Positions 26,757 through 35,165 of a DNA stretch of 64,000 nt are shown one piece after another. The stretch covers positions 124,001 to 188,000 of the forward strand of contig NZ_JAEACF010000001.1 in assembly GCF_016401385.1 (NCBI RefSeq), given 5' to 3'. The notes beneath the pieces are model-generated. The model searched no databases and had not been told where the DNA came from. It saw only the letters and a list, made by a program, of their open reading frames with translations. Within the stretch, counting starts at the first letter, position 1. Each line of letters opens with the position of its first letter. The translations under genes were made by a program, and so were the position numbers. The DNA is from Fictibacillus halophilus (GTDB taxonomy: Bacteria; Bacillota; Bacilli; Bacillales; Fictibacillaceae).

Positions 26757-27033
26757 GTGTCTAAACGGCTGTTTCAGCACTCAAAATCAGTCCAGCTTCA
26801 ATGACCAGCCCCTCGAGGTCACATTCTTTCCTGACTAGGATACAAAAGGCTATCCTAGTCAGGAAAGGATGTGCTGTTCGGGGCTAAACGGGTCATTTCA
26901 GCTTTTAATTATCCGGCTTCAACAATCAGACACTCGAGGTCACTTTCCACTTTTCTTGTGACACAAAGAGCGTGTCATCAGAAAAGAGTAAAGTGCTGGT
27001 CGTGTCTAAACGACTGTTTCAGCACTCAAAATT
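26757..27033. repeat. tandem ~122-bp element with covarying long hairpins
   Basis: Boundary repeats (CTAAACG... TTTCAGC...) start at 26761, 26884 and 27006. The first and third agree at 30 of 31 positions. Between them, unit 1 holds a 23-bp stem (26820-26842 with 26851-26873, one G-T pair, 8-base loop). Unit 2 holds a 24-bp stem at the corresponding place (26941-26964 with 26972-26995, three mismatches). Both begin after CTCGAGGTCAC. The stem sequences differ strongly between units while pairing and length are kept. No credible gene lies here. Confidence 0.75.
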
Positions 27034-27093
27034 ATTTGACAGAAAATTATTATAAATGATAAGCTGAAACCAAATACATCACACAATAATTAG

Positions 27094-27145
27094 ATAACGG
27101 TACAAAAACGTCATATTTTTTTAATCTCAATTGTAATCGCTTACA
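27094..27145 (+). promoter_or_regulatory. paaK control region: shared operator and cre box
   Basis: A 23-bp motif at 27094-27116 with half-sites ATAACG and CGTCAT is closely repeated before paaA (28528) and the thioesterase gene (44307). TGTAATCGCTTACA at 27132-27145 is a perfect cre match 22 bp before the start codon. Together they suggest pathway-specific control plus catabolite repression. Confidence 0.7.
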
Positions 27146-27167
27146 TATTATAAAGGGAGATGAAAGA

Positions 27168-28496
27168 ATGATCCTCCATCCACAAGTGGAATGTATGAGT
27201 CGTGATGAAAAAGAAGAGCTGCAGCTTCATCGGCTAAAGCAAACGCTACAGAACGTATACGAGAATGTCCCTTTTTACAAAAATACATTTGATGAAAAAG
27301 GAATCCTTCCCTCATCGATCAAGACATTAGAAGATCTTCAAAAGCTTCCTTTTACCGTAAAAAAAGATCTTCGAGATCATTATCCTTTTGGACTTTTTGC
27401 AGTTCCACAAGATCACCTTGTCCGACTGCATGCATCTTCTGGAACGAGCGGTAAACCTACAGTAGTTGGCTATACAGAAGGAGACATTGATCGGTGGAGT
27501 AACATGGTTGCACGTTCTATCGCAATCGCAGGTGGAGAGCCTGGTCATGTGCTTCATAATGCCTATGGCTACGGGCTTTTTACAGGGGGACTCGGACTTC
27601 ATAACGGATCAGAGCGCCTTGGCATGATTACAGTTCCTGTTTCAGGAGGAAATACAGAACGGCAAATACTTTTGATCGAAGACTTTAAACCACAGGTGAT
27701 ATGCGGCACTCCTTCTTATATCTTAACCATTGCAGAAAAGATGGAGGAGATGGGAAAAGATCCTAAAGCCACTTCGATAGAATATGGAATATTTGGAGCC
27801 GAGCCGTGGTCGGAAGAGATGCGTGCAACGCTTGAAGAGAAGCTTAGTATCAAAGCGATGGATATCTATGGATTGAGCGAAGTGATGGGTCCAGGCGTTG
27901 CGATGGAATGCCATGAAGCGCAGGATGGGCTTCATATTATGGATGATCATTTTTTAGCTGAGATCATTAACCCTGATACACTCGAACCTATGCCTGACGG
28001 TCATTATGGCGAACTCGTGTTTACGAGTTTAACCAAGGAAGCTTTTCCGATCATCCGATATCGTACGGGAGATATCGCATCCCTCAATAGAGTTCCTTGC
28101 AGCTGCGGAAGGACATCTATACGTATGAGTCGTGTGAAAGGGCGAATCGATGACATGATCATCGTTCGTGGAGTTAACGTGTTTCCGTCTGAAATTGAGA
28201 ATTGTCTTCTTTCGATAGAGGACATCGTTCCACACTATCAAGTTCATATTTTAACAGAAGGCTTAAAGGAGCATATCGAACTTCATGTTGAGATGACAGA
28301 ACAACTTTATGCTGTAACAAACGGTGACGAAGATCATGAGGCGACGCACCTGTTAAAGAAGACGATCACAAAAAAAATTAAAGACACATGCCTTGTATCC
28401 ATGAATATTAAAGTGTATCCACCAAAAGGGATACCACGTTCTGAAGGTAAAGCGATTCGAGTCGTCAGGAAAACACAGAAAAAAATGGGCGTATAA
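27168..28496 (+). CDS. paaK: phenylacetate-CoA ligase
   Basis: A 442-residue adenylate-forming enzyme that converts phenylacetate, ATP and CoA to phenylacetyl-CoA. The phosphate-binding loop is SSGTSGKPTV near 86-95. Further motifs are GIFGAEPWSEEMR, DIYGLSEVMGPGVA and the hinge region RGVNVFPSEIE. Length and motifs match PaaK closely. It is the first gene of the paa cluster, preceded by an operator and a cre box, and followed after 71 bp by paaABCD, which have their own copy of the operator. Confidence 0.95.
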   Translation: MILHPQVECMSRDEKEELQLHRLKQTLQNVYENVPFYKNTFDEKGILPSSIKTLEDLQKLPFTVKKDLRDHYPFGLFAVPQDHLVRLHASSGTSGKPTVVGYTEGDIDRWSNMVARSIAIAGGEPGHVLHNAYGYGLFTGGLGLHNGSERLGMITVPVSGGNTERQILLIEDFKPQVICGTPSYILTIAEKMEEMGKDPKATSIEYGIFGAEPWSEEMRATLEEKLSIKAMDIYGLSEVMGPGVAMECHEAQDGLHIMDDHFLAEIINPDTLEPMPDGHYGELVFTSLTKEAFPIIRYRTGDIASLNRVPCSCGRTSIRMSRVKGRIDDMIIVRGVNVFPSEIENCLLSIEDIVPHYQVHILTEGLKEHIELHVEMTEQLYAVTNGDEDHEATHLLKKTITKKIKDTCLVSMNIKVYPPKGIPRSEGKAIRVVRKTQKKMGV

Positions 28497-28527
28497 TTAC
28501 TTTTCAATCATATGACGTTAATTTATA

Positions 28528-28550
28528 ATTACGGTAAATAAACGTAATAT
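28528..28550 (+). promoter_or_regulatory. shared operator before paaA
   Basis: Half-sites ATTACG and CGTAAT nine bases apart, followed by AT. The 23-bp site agrees with the one at 44307 at 19 positions. It overlaps the region just before the GGAGGGG ribosome binding site. Confidence 0.65.
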
Positions 28551-28567
28551 AACAGGAGGGGAACAAC

Positions 28568-29533
28568 ATGACAGTTGGTATGAGTTTTAATCAGCTTAGT
28601 GAAGAAGAGAAGATGACTCATTTTCTTGATCGAATCAATGCCGGTGAGAAGATCGAACCGGACGATTGGATGCCGGAAGATTACCGCCTGCAGCTGATTC
28701 GTTTGATTTCAATGCATGGCATTTCGGAAATTATGGGAGCGCTTCCAGAGAAAGAATGGGTACCTAAAGCACCTTCTCTACACCGCAAACTCGCGATCAT
28801 GGCTAAAGTTCAGGATGAGATGGGGCATGGGCAGCTTTTGCTTCGTGTGGCAGAAGATTTGATGGCTCCTCTAGGTAAGAACCGCCACGACATCATGGAA
28901 GATCTTTTTTCAGGTAAATTAAAGTTTCATAATGTGTTTCATATGGATGCTCCAACTTGGGGAGATGCGGGAATCATCGCTTGGCTTGTAGATGGAGCGG
29001 CAATCATCTCTCAAAGTATGATGCTTGATTCTTCTTACGGTCCATACGCCAGGGCGTTAAAGCGTATTTGTGCAGAAGAAGTTTTCCACGCACAACACGG
29101 TGAGAGCATCATTTTAGCGATGGCAGAAGGAACACCGGAACAGCGTGAATTGCTGCAGGATTCGTTAAATCGCTGGTGGGAATCACTCATCATGTTCTTT
29201 GGACCAAAGTCAGCAAAAGAAACCGGAAATTCAAACGCTGATAAGAACATCATGTACAAGATCCGTACAAAAACAAACGAGGACCTCAGGCAAGAGTTCT
29301 TCACGAAATACATTCCGCGTATTTGGTCGCTTGGGCTGACAATTCCAGACGATACGATCCGCTTTGATGAAGATAGCCAAATGTGGATCTATAAGGATGC
29401 CGACTGGAGCAAGTTCAAACAGATTGTGTCAGGTAACGGACCACAATCACAGAATCGTTTAGATCTACGCCGCCGTTCATATAAAAATAATGAGTGGGTA
29501 CGCGCAGCACTCGCTGCTAAAAAGGCGATCTAA
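28568..29533 (+). CDS. paaA: phenylacetyl-CoA 1,2-epoxidase subunit PaaA
   Basis: A 321-residue catalytic subunit of the di-iron multicomponent monooxygenase that epoxidises the ring of phenylacetyl-CoA. The ferritin-like iron ligands are visible as KVQDEMGHGQ (E-x-x-H) and CAEEVFHAQHGE (E-E-x-x-H). It partners PaaC (structural subunit) and PaaB in the same operon. The length is typical. Start ATG follows AGGAGGGG. The gene lies 24 bp before paaB. Confidence 0.95.
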   Translation: MTVGMSFNQLSEEEKMTHFLDRINAGEKIEPDDWMPEDYRLQLIRLISMHGISEIMGALPEKEWVPKAPSLHRKLAIMAKVQDEMGHGQLLLRVAEDLMAPLGKNRHDIMEDLFSGKLKFHNVFHMDAPTWGDAGIIAWLVDGAAIISQSMMLDSSYGPYARALKRICAEEVFHAQHGESIILAMAEGTPEQRELLQDSLNRWWESLIMFFGPKSAKETGNSNADKNIMYKIRTKTNEDLRQEFFTKYIPRIWSLGLTIPDDTIRFDEDSQMWIYKDADWSKFKQIVSGNGPQSQNRLDLRRRSYKNNEWVRAALAAKKAI

Positions 29534-29556
29534 CAGCGGAAGGGAGAGAAACAAAG

Positions 29557-29904
29557 GTGAACGAATCAACAAGTGAGTTTTACAACGTATATGAAGTATT
29601 CAGTAAAAAAACAGATAAATCTCCGTTTCAGCATAGCTTCAGCCTTTTAGCACCAAACGCGGATATGGCGCTCATCATGGCAAAAGAGAACTTTTTCAGA
29701 AGAGAAACGGTTGCTGACATTTGGGTTGTAAAAAGAGAGAACATAAGGGGTCTTAACCAGGACGAGAGAGAGATGCTGAAACGCCTCGATAAACAGTATA
29801 GAGAAACCAAAGGGTACGGCTATTTAAAGAAGAAGTGGCGTGACTACAACCAGGAGCAGTTTACTGAACAGCACATCCTTGGCGGAAGGGGAGACAATTC
29901 ATGA
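29557..29904 (+). CDS. paaB: phenylacetyl-CoA epoxidase subunit PaaB
   Basis: A 115-residue PaaB homologue; YEVFSKKTDKSPFQHSFSLLAPNADMAL and FFRRETVADIWVV correspond to the family's conserved stretch. PaaB is the small bridging subunit of the PaaABC complex and is required for activity. GTG start after AAGGGAGAG. Its stop overlaps the paaC start by 4 bp, so the two are translationally coupled. Confidence 0.93.
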   Translation: MNESTSEFYNVYEVFSKKTDKSPFQHSFSLLAPNADMALIMAKENFFRRETVADIWVVKRENIRGLNQDEREMLKRLDKQYRETKGYGYLKKKWRDYNQEQFTEQHILGGRGDNS

Positions 29905-30707
29905 CACAGGAAACGTTAAAACCACAAGAGAAAAAAGCGTTGATCGAGCTGCTTTATCAACTGGCAGACGATGATTTTCTTCTTTCGTTCCGCGGTTCGG
30001 AGTGGCTCGGCCTTGCACCGCATATTGAAGAGGATGTTGCGTTCTCATCGATCTCACAAGACATGATGGGGCACGCAAACCTTTACTATAACTTGCTCGA
30101 AGATCTTGGTGAAGGCGAAGCTGACAGAATCGCTCATCTTCGAACGCCAGATCAGTTCCGAAACGCAATCATCTTAGAAGAAGTGAACGGACCTGGAACG
30201 TACTTAAAAGAACCAGATTACGACTGGGCCTTCACTGTTGTACGCAACTATTTTTACGCTGTACACAAACATATACGTCTAGATTCACTGCGTCACTCTT
30301 CCTATGAACCTTTGGCAGAAGCCGCACGCAAAATCATGACAGAGCAATACTATCACCTGATGCATTGGGAGATCTGGTTCAAACAGCTGATGACGAGTAC
30401 AGATGAAGCGACCCTGCGAATGACAGCAGCCATCCAAAAGGTTTGGAAAGACTTTGGCGGCGTTCTTACGCTCGGACCGTATTATGAAGAGATCGTAAAG
30501 GCGAACTTCATCGATGATGAGAACGTTATGAAGAAGAGATGGAACAACAAGATTGAAGCTGTCTTAAAAGAAGTAGGTGCATCTTATCCGGGTGAACCTC
30601 GCATGGAAAGAGGCAACGGTCGAAACGGCGTTCATACCGAAGACTTGAAGCAAGCAACTGCAACACTGTCTGAAGTTTATGCAACAAATCCTGCAACTGG
30701 CTGGTAA
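29901..30707 (+). CDS. paaC: phenylacetyl-CoA epoxidase structural subunit PaaC
   Basis: A 268-residue ferritin-like paralogue of PaaA that forms the scaffold of the epoxidase. It has GSEWLGLAPHIEEDVAFSSI, SQDMMGHANLYYNLLED, and the EQYYHLMHWEIWF helix. Iron ligands are incomplete compared with PaaA, as is usual for PaaC. Coupled to paaB and followed by paaD. The reductase PaaE that normally supplies electrons is not encoded in this cluster. Confidence 0.93.
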   Translation: MTQETLKPQEKKALIELLYQLADDDFLLSFRGSEWLGLAPHIEEDVAFSSISQDMMGHANLYYNLLEDLGEGEADRIAHLRTPDQFRNAIILEEVNGPGTYLKEPDYDWAFTVVRNYFYAVHKHIRLDSLRHSSYEPLAEAARKIMTEQYYHLMHWEIWFKQLMTSTDEATLRMTAAIQKVWKDFGGVLTLGPYYEEIVKANFIDDENVMKKRWNNKIEAVLKEVGASYPGEPRMERGNGRNGVHTEDLKQATATLSEVYATNPATGW

Positions 30708-30733
30708 GACGATTTAGAAAGGAGATGAACCAC

Positions 30734-31234
30734 GTGTCCGAATTAAAGAGCAGCATGACTGATAGTGTGATGGACGCGCTTGGGGATGTAAAAGATCCTG
30801 AAATCGCCTCTGTCAGCATATTAGATCTCGGGATGGTGCACGAAGTTGACGTGACAGATGATAAGGTAAGGATTTCTGTTCTACCTACGTTCTCTGGCTG
30901 CCCAGCTTTGCACATCATCGAACGAGATATTAAAAAAGCAATTGAAAATGTAGAAGGAATTACTTCAGCAGAAGTGAAATTTGTATTTACACCATCGTGG
31001 ACAACAGACCGCATTACACCAGAGGGACGAGAGAGGTTAAAAGAGTTTGGCATCTCACCTCCACCAGCGAACCATGTGATGGGTGAGCCTTGGGAGATCG
31101 ATTGTCCGTATTGTGGATCAACATATGTAACGATGGAAAACATCTTTGGACCAACAGCCTGCAGAAGTATCCTATATTGCAAGTCGTGCAAGAACCCGTT
31201 TGAAGCGATGAAACCTGTTGCTGACATGGGGTAA
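30734..31234 (+). CDS. paaD: PaaD, MIP18-type assembly factor of the epoxidase
   Basis: A 166-residue protein. The N-terminal DUF59/MIP18 domain (DVKDPEIASVSILDLGMVHEV) is followed by a C-terminal zinc-ribbon-like part with paired cysteines (CPYCGSTY and CKSCKNPF). PaaD family proteins are needed for in vivo activity of the epoxidase and resemble iron-sulfur or metal-site assembly factors. An ATG at 30725 directly abuts the AAAGGAG; the GTG at 30734 has correct spacing and is preferred. Confidence 0.92.
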   Translation: MSELKSSMTDSVMDALGDVKDPEIASVSILDLGMVHEVDVTDDKVRISVLPTFSGCPALHIIERDIKKAIENVEGITSAEVKFVFTPSWTTDRITPEGRERLKEFGISPPPANHVMGEPWEIDCPYCGSTYVTMENIFGPTACRSILYCKSCKNPFEAMKPVADMG

Positions 31235-31271
31235 GACAAATGATGAGTTTAAAAATAGGGAGGAAACACAC

Positions 31272-31577
31272 ATGGTAAAACTAATCGCACTTTACAAAAC
31301 ACCTGAAAACTTGGAGCAGTTCGACGACCACTATTTTGGACATCATACTGAGATCACGAAGAAGATTCCTGGACTTCGCAAAATGGAAGTAACGAAGATC
31401 GTAGGCTCGCCGATGGGGAAAAGCGAATACCACATTCTTTGTGAAATGTACTACGACGATCATGATGCTCTTAAAGCAGCGATGAAGTCTGATGAAGGTA
31501 AAGCTTCTGGCAAAGACTTAATGAGCTTTGCGGCTGAACTTGTAACGCTTATGATCGGTGAGGAAATCAATGAGTAA
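31272..31577 (+). CDS. EthD family protein
   Basis: A 101-residue dimeric alpha-beta barrel protein of the EthD family: LIALYKTPENLEQFDDHYFGHHTEITKKIPGL (two blocks) with the conserved HHTE near 24-27. EthD proteins are found in many aromatic degradation clusters and are needed by some monooxygenases, but their reaction is not settled. Here it sits between paaD and the crotonase genes, so a role in the oxygen-dependent steps or ring opening is plausible. ATG at 31272 follows GGGAGGAAA. It overlaps the next gene by 8 bp. Confidence 0.85.
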   Translation: MVKLIALYKTPENLEQFDDHYFGHHTEITKKIPGLRKMEVTKIVGSPMGKSEYHILCEMYYDDHDALKAAMKSDEGKASGKDLMSFAAELVTLMIGEEINE

Positions 31578-32346
31578 TTACGAAACAATTCTAACCTCTG
31601 TTGAAGATGGGATCGCCTCTATTCAATTAAACAGGCCTCGCGTGTTAAACGCGATCAACAGGCCGATGGTTACGGAACTATTAGAAGCTTTTGAAAGCTT
31701 CGACCGTAATGATGAGGTAAAAGCAATTGTTTTAACAGGCAGTGAGCGTGCATTTGCAGCAGGTGCCGACATTGATGAGATGAAAGAAGATACAGCCGTC
31801 TCTCTTGAACTATTAAACCAGTTTAAAGAGTGGGACCGCCTCGCAACGATTAAAAAGCCAATTATCGGTGCCGTCAACGGCTATTGTTTTGGTGGAGGCT
31901 TTGAATTGGCCTTGTGTGCAGACATCCTCTTCGCAGCAGAAAATGCACAGTTTGGTTTTCCTGAGATCAAGCTTGGCGTGATGCCAGGTGCTGGTGGTAC
32001 GGTAAAACTTACAAAGCTGATGGGACAGAAAAAAGCGCTCGAGTGGCTATGGCTCGGTGACCCGATGACAGCTGATGAAGCTCTTCAATACGGAGTGATT
32101 AACCGTGTCATCGCACCTGAACTTGTCGTAGACGAGGCAAAAAAGTATGCGAAGATTGTAGCTTCTAGAGCACCTTTATCTACTCGTTTAATAAAAGAGA
32201 CTGTTTATAAGTCTATTGATTATTCCACACACGAAGGCATGCAGTTCGAACGTAAAAACTTTTATCTATTATTCTCGTCTCAGGATCAAAAAGAAGGCAT
32301 GAAGGCTTTCGTTGAAAAGCGTCCAGCCGAATTTAAAGGGAAGTAG
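31570..32346 (+). CDS. enoyl-CoA hydratase (PaaF-like)
   Basis: A 258-residue crotonase. The oxyanion-hole motif AFAAGADIDEM is near 64-74. Both catalytic Glu regions are present (GGGFELALCAD and FPEIKLGVMPGAGGT), which marks a true hydratase. By position it is a candidate for PaaF, hydrating 2,3-dehydroadipyl-CoA. ATG at 31570 follows GGTGAGG and overlaps the EthD gene. Two further crotonases lie in the cluster, so exact step assignment is inference. Confidence 0.88.
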   Translation: MSNYETILTSVEDGIASIQLNRPRVLNAINRPMVTELLEAFESFDRNDEVKAIVLTGSERAFAAGADIDEMKEDTAVSLELLNQFKEWDRLATIKKPIIGAVNGYCFGGGFELALCADILFAAENAQFGFPEIKLGVMPGAGGTVKLTKLMGQKKALEWLWLGDPMTADEALQYGVINRVIAPELVVDEAKKYAKIVASRAPLSTRLIKETVYKSIDYSTHEGMQFERKNFYLLFSSQDQKEGMKAFVEKRPAEFKGK

Positions 32347-32359
32347 AGGGGATATGAAC

Positions 32360-33133
32360 ATGTTTGAAACGATCAGCTACGAAACAAGAGGAAAAACGGC
32401 TTGGATTACTTTAAATCGTCCGGATAAACTCAATGCATTCACATCACTCATGCATAAGGAAATGGTGTCAGCGATAAAGGAAGCTAACAAAGACAGCAAT
32501 GTAAGAGCAGTTGTTATTACTGGCGCCGGGCGTGCATTCTGTTCAGGTCAAGACTTAACAGGTTCACCAGAGGGCGCTGATTATGGCGATGTTCTGCGAA
32601 AAGGATACAATCCGATGGTGCAAGCACTAGTTGCCATGGAGAAGCCTGTAATCGCAGCCGTGAACGGTGTTGCAGCTGGTGCAGGAATGAGTCTCGCTCT
32701 AGCTTGTGACTTCCGTATCGCAAGTGAGAAAGCGAGTTTCATAGAAGCATTCATTCATGTTGGTCTCGTACCTGACTCTGGAAATCTGTACTTCTTACCT
32801 CGTTTAGTAGGTCATGCAAAAGCGATGGAGCTTGCGGTACTAGGTGAAAAGATCACCGCTCAACAAGCAAAAGAGTTTGGACTTGTAACAAAAACGGTAA
32901 GCGAAGAAGAGTTCATGCTTGAAGTGGAAACGTTCGCTGAGAAACTAGCAAACATGCCGACTAAAGCAATTGGTCTCATCAAACGCTATATGAATAAAAG
33001 CTGGGAAAGCGATCTGAACGAAGTGCTGGAATATGAGGCACAAGCGCAAAAAATTGCTGGTGAGTCAGCGGATCATCAAGAAGGTCTGCATGCATTTATA
33101 GAGAAGAGAAAACCAGCATTCACAGGAAAATAG
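32360..33133 (+). CDS. paaG: PaaG, ring 1,2-epoxyphenylacetyl-CoA isomerase
   Basis: A 257-residue crotonase with FCSGQDLTGSPEG near 66-78 and HVGLVPDSGNLYFLPRL near 135-151. The second hydratase Glu is replaced in a context with Asp (VPDSG), typical of PaaG isomerases that turn the epoxide into oxepin-CoA and also shift double bonds in later intermediates. GAGGGG at 32346-32351 favours the ATG at 32360 over 32354. It lies between the PaaF-like and aldehyde dehydrogenase genes. Confidence 0.88.
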   Translation: MFETISYETRGKTAWITLNRPDKLNAFTSLMHKEMVSAIKEANKDSNVRAVVITGAGRAFCSGQDLTGSPEGADYGDVLRKGYNPMVQALVAMEKPVIAAVNGVAAGAGMSLALACDFRIASEKASFIEAFIHVGLVPDSGNLYFLPRLVGHAKAMELAVLGEKITAQQAKEFGLVTKTVSEEEFMLEVETFAEKLANMPTKAIGLIKRYMNKSWESDLNEVLEYEAQAQKIAGESADHQEGLHAFIEKRKPAFTGK

Positions 33134-33160
33134 ACATCTAGATTAAAAGGAGTGGAGAAC

Positions 33161-34666
33161 ATGAGTACAAAGACAGAAGTTAAAGCGGTAAAACGTGACG
33201 TATATGAAATGGTAATCGGCGGACAAAGTGTTGGTGGATCTGAGGGAGAATACTTTGTTACATATAACCCAGCAACAGGTGAACCGTTAGCGAAAGTTGC
33301 AAAAGCAACAAAAGCTGATGTGGACTCTGCTGTAAAGGCTGCAAGAACAGCTTTTGAAACGGGAAAATGGAAGCGCTCTCCTGTAAGCAAGCGTTCTCGC
33401 ACGATGAATAAGATCGCTAGCATCATGCGTTCTCGCTTCAACGAACTTGTTGAGCTAGAAATTTTGAACAGCGGAAAATCATTGAGTGCTGCACAAGGGC
33501 AAGTCATGCAAGCGATTGAAGACTTTGAGTTCTACGCAGGTGCGATTGTAAGCCACCGCGGTGCTGTGAACCCTATGCCAGGACCATTCATGAACTACAC
33601 GCTAAAAGAGCCTCTAGGCGTATGCGCACAGATCATTCCTTGGAACTATCCGATGATGATGGCAGCGTGGAAGATCGCACCAGCAATCGCAACGGGCTGT
33701 TCTGTAATCTTAAAGCCTGCTAGTTTAACGCCTTTAACAGCGATCGTAATGACGGAGATCTGTCACGAAGCGGGTGTTCCTGAAGGTGTTGTAAACATCA
33801 TTACAGGTGACGGAGCTACGGTTGGTTCATACCTTGCTGAACACGAAGGTGTAGATAAAGTAGCGTTTACGGGTGAAACAGGAACAGGAAAAGACATCAT
33901 GGCTAAGGCGTCTCAAACGCTAAAACGTGTAACGCTTGAACTTGGTGGAAAATCACCTAACTTAGTTTTTGCCGATACGGATCTTGATGCAGCAGTGGAC
34001 GGCTCATTATTCGGTATTTTCTACAATACAGGGCAATCCTGTGAAGCACGATCTCGCTTGTACATTGAGGAAAGTATCTATGACGCGTTCATGGAAAAGT
34101 TCGTTGAAAAAGCGAAAAAACTTGTACTAGGTAATCCGCTCGATCAAGGTACTCATGTTGGGGCGATTATTTCAGAGCGTCAGCTTGAAGTGATCGACGG
34201 CTACGTAAAATCTGCTGAAGAAGAAGGAGCAACAATCCTTCTAGGCGGCGGACGTGCAAAAGTGGACGGTTATGAAAACGGTCATTGGTATCTTCCGACA
34301 ATCATTACGGATGTAAACGAAGACATGAAAGTGGTTAAAGAAGAAATCTTCGGACCGGTTGTCGTTGTATCGACGTTTAAGGACGAAAAAGAGGCTGTGA
34401 AACTAGCAAACAATACGGACTTCGGTCTGGCAGCAGCAATTTGGACGAAGGATCACGCAAAGGCAACACGTGTAGCGGGTATGATTCAAGCAGGAACGAT
34501 CATGATCAACTCACCGTTCTCTGCATTCCCAGGAACTCCATTCGGCGGCTACAAGCAATCCGGTTTCGGCCGCGAGCTATGCATTGAGACACTTGATCTT
34601 TATTCAGAAACAAAGAGCGTCGTGTCCTACACAGGATCACGTCCGTTGAATCCTTTTAATCTGTAA
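33161..34666 (+). CDS. aldehyde dehydrogenase of the paa cluster
   Basis: A 501-residue NAD(P)-dependent aldehyde dehydrogenase with the general base motif LELGGKSPN, FTGETGTGK cofactor loop, and nucleophile NTGQSCEARSR. Two roles are possible: phenylacetaldehyde dehydrogenase feeding PaaK, or the ring-opening semialdehyde dehydrogenase that is the N-terminal half of PaaZ in E. coli. The cluster contains no fused PaaZ. The cysteine context SCEARSR resembles betaine-aldehyde-type enzymes. ATG at 33161 follows AAAAGGAGTGG. Confidence 0.88.
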   Translation: MSTKTEVKAVKRDVYEMVIGGQSVGGSEGEYFVTYNPATGEPLAKVAKATKADVDSAVKAARTAFETGKWKRSPVSKRSRTMNKIASIMRSRFNELVELEILNSGKSLSAAQGQVMQAIEDFEFYAGAIVSHRGAVNPMPGPFMNYTLKEPLGVCAQIIPWNYPMMMAAWKIAPAIATGCSVILKPASLTPLTAIVMTEICHEAGVPEGVVNIITGDGATVGSYLAEHEGVDKVAFTGETGTGKDIMAKASQTLKRVTLELGGKSPNLVFADTDLDAAVDGSLFGIFYNTGQSCEARSRLYIEESIYDAFMEKFVEKAKKLVLGNPLDQGTHVGAIISERQLEVIDGYVKSAEEEGATILLGGGRAKVDGYENGHWYLPTIITDVNEDMKVVKEEIFGPVVVVSTFKDEKEAVKLANNTDFGLAAAIWTKDHAKATRVAGMIQAGTIMINSPFSAFPGTPFGGYKQSGFGRELCIETLDLYSETKSVVSYTGSRPLNPFNL

Positions 34667-34709
34667 AAACAAAATAACTGTTTATTTAAGCTTTGTTGCT
34701 TGTGGGAGA

Positions 34710-34838
34710 GTTGATTTCCGTTTCAGATGCTCGCTTTCCGCGGGGCAGGCGGTGAGCCACATTTGAAGCGTTTCACTCTTAAGTGTCTCACCTGCCGGCC
34801 TGTCCCGCAGGAGTCTCGCATCTTCCACTACAATCACC
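34710..34838 (-). repeat. 129-bp inverted-repeat element, copy 1
   Basis: The element runs from GTTGATT at 34710 to AATCACC at 34838 and is full of paired segments (e.g. GGGGCAGGCGGTGAGCCAC with TGTCTCACCTGCC). It is related, in the opposite orientation, to the copies at 34971 and 42053. It lies in the 3' region of the aldehyde dehydrogenase transcript, before its terminator. It resembles a highly repeated intergenic family of Bacillus genomes. Confidence 0.75.
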
Positions 34839-34896
34839 TTTAACAGAAGGTTTTAAAGCTTTTCTGTCAGTGATTTATTTAGTAAAGAACAAAACA

Positions 34897-34923
34897 AAAG
34901 CGAGCCTTAGTGCTCGCTTTTTA
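34897..34923 (+). terminator. terminator of the paaA-aldehyde dehydrogenase operon
   Basis: AAAGCGAGC and GCTCGCTTT arms (9 bp, perfect) with T residues after. It lies between repeat copies 1 and 2. Confidence 0.88.
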
Positions 34924-34970
34924 TACAAGAATTTGCTGCTAAGAGGTTTAAATTACTACTTCATTGAATA

Positions 34971-35098
34971 GTTAATTGGAGCGGAAAGGCGAGACTCCTG
35001 CAGGATGAGTGGGACAGGTGAGAACGTTCAATGACGCAAAGCGGCGAATGGGCTCACCGCACACCCTGCGGAAAGCGAGCCTTGCAGCGGAAATTAAC
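34971..35098 (+). repeat. 129-bp inverted-repeat element, copy 2
   Basis: A 128-bp copy with ends GTTAATT and AATTAAC. Inner blocks GGAGCGGAAAGGCGAGACTC and GCGGAAAGCGAGCC match copy 3. The end bases changed together compared with copy 3 (TTAATT/AATTAA against TTGATT/AATCAA), which suggests that pairing is maintained. It directly precedes the 3-hydroxyacyl-CoA dehydrogenase gene and creates a spurious N-terminal extension of it. Confidence 0.8.
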
Positions 35099-35165
35099 CT
35101 CCTTCAAAAGCAGTATTGCATACAAAACGTTAAACATTTGTTTAAAAGAAAGGCAGGAGAGACTA

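Noticed and set aside
26757..27033. Integron attC-type cassette sites
   Set aside because: No integrase or cassette genes, and the core sequences of attC ends are not visible. The structure is kept as an unexplained element.
26871..27059. 62-codon frame in the tandem hairpin element
   Set aside because: It reads through both strands of a hairpin and boundary repeats; no ribosome binding site and no conserved composition.
30526..31239. Minus-strand 237-codon open frame opposite paaC/paaD
   Set aside because: It is antisense to two well-conserved genes, has no domain pattern and no ribosome binding site.
33076..33507. Minus-strand 143-codon frame under the aldehyde dehydrogenase gene
   Set aside because: Shadow of a real gene in another frame; low-complexity composition and no start signal.
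35031..35165. N-terminal extension of the 3-hydroxyacyl-CoA dehydrogenase
   Set aside because: The extra frame lies inside the 129-bp repeat element and has no homologous features; AGGCAGGAGA points to TTG 35166.
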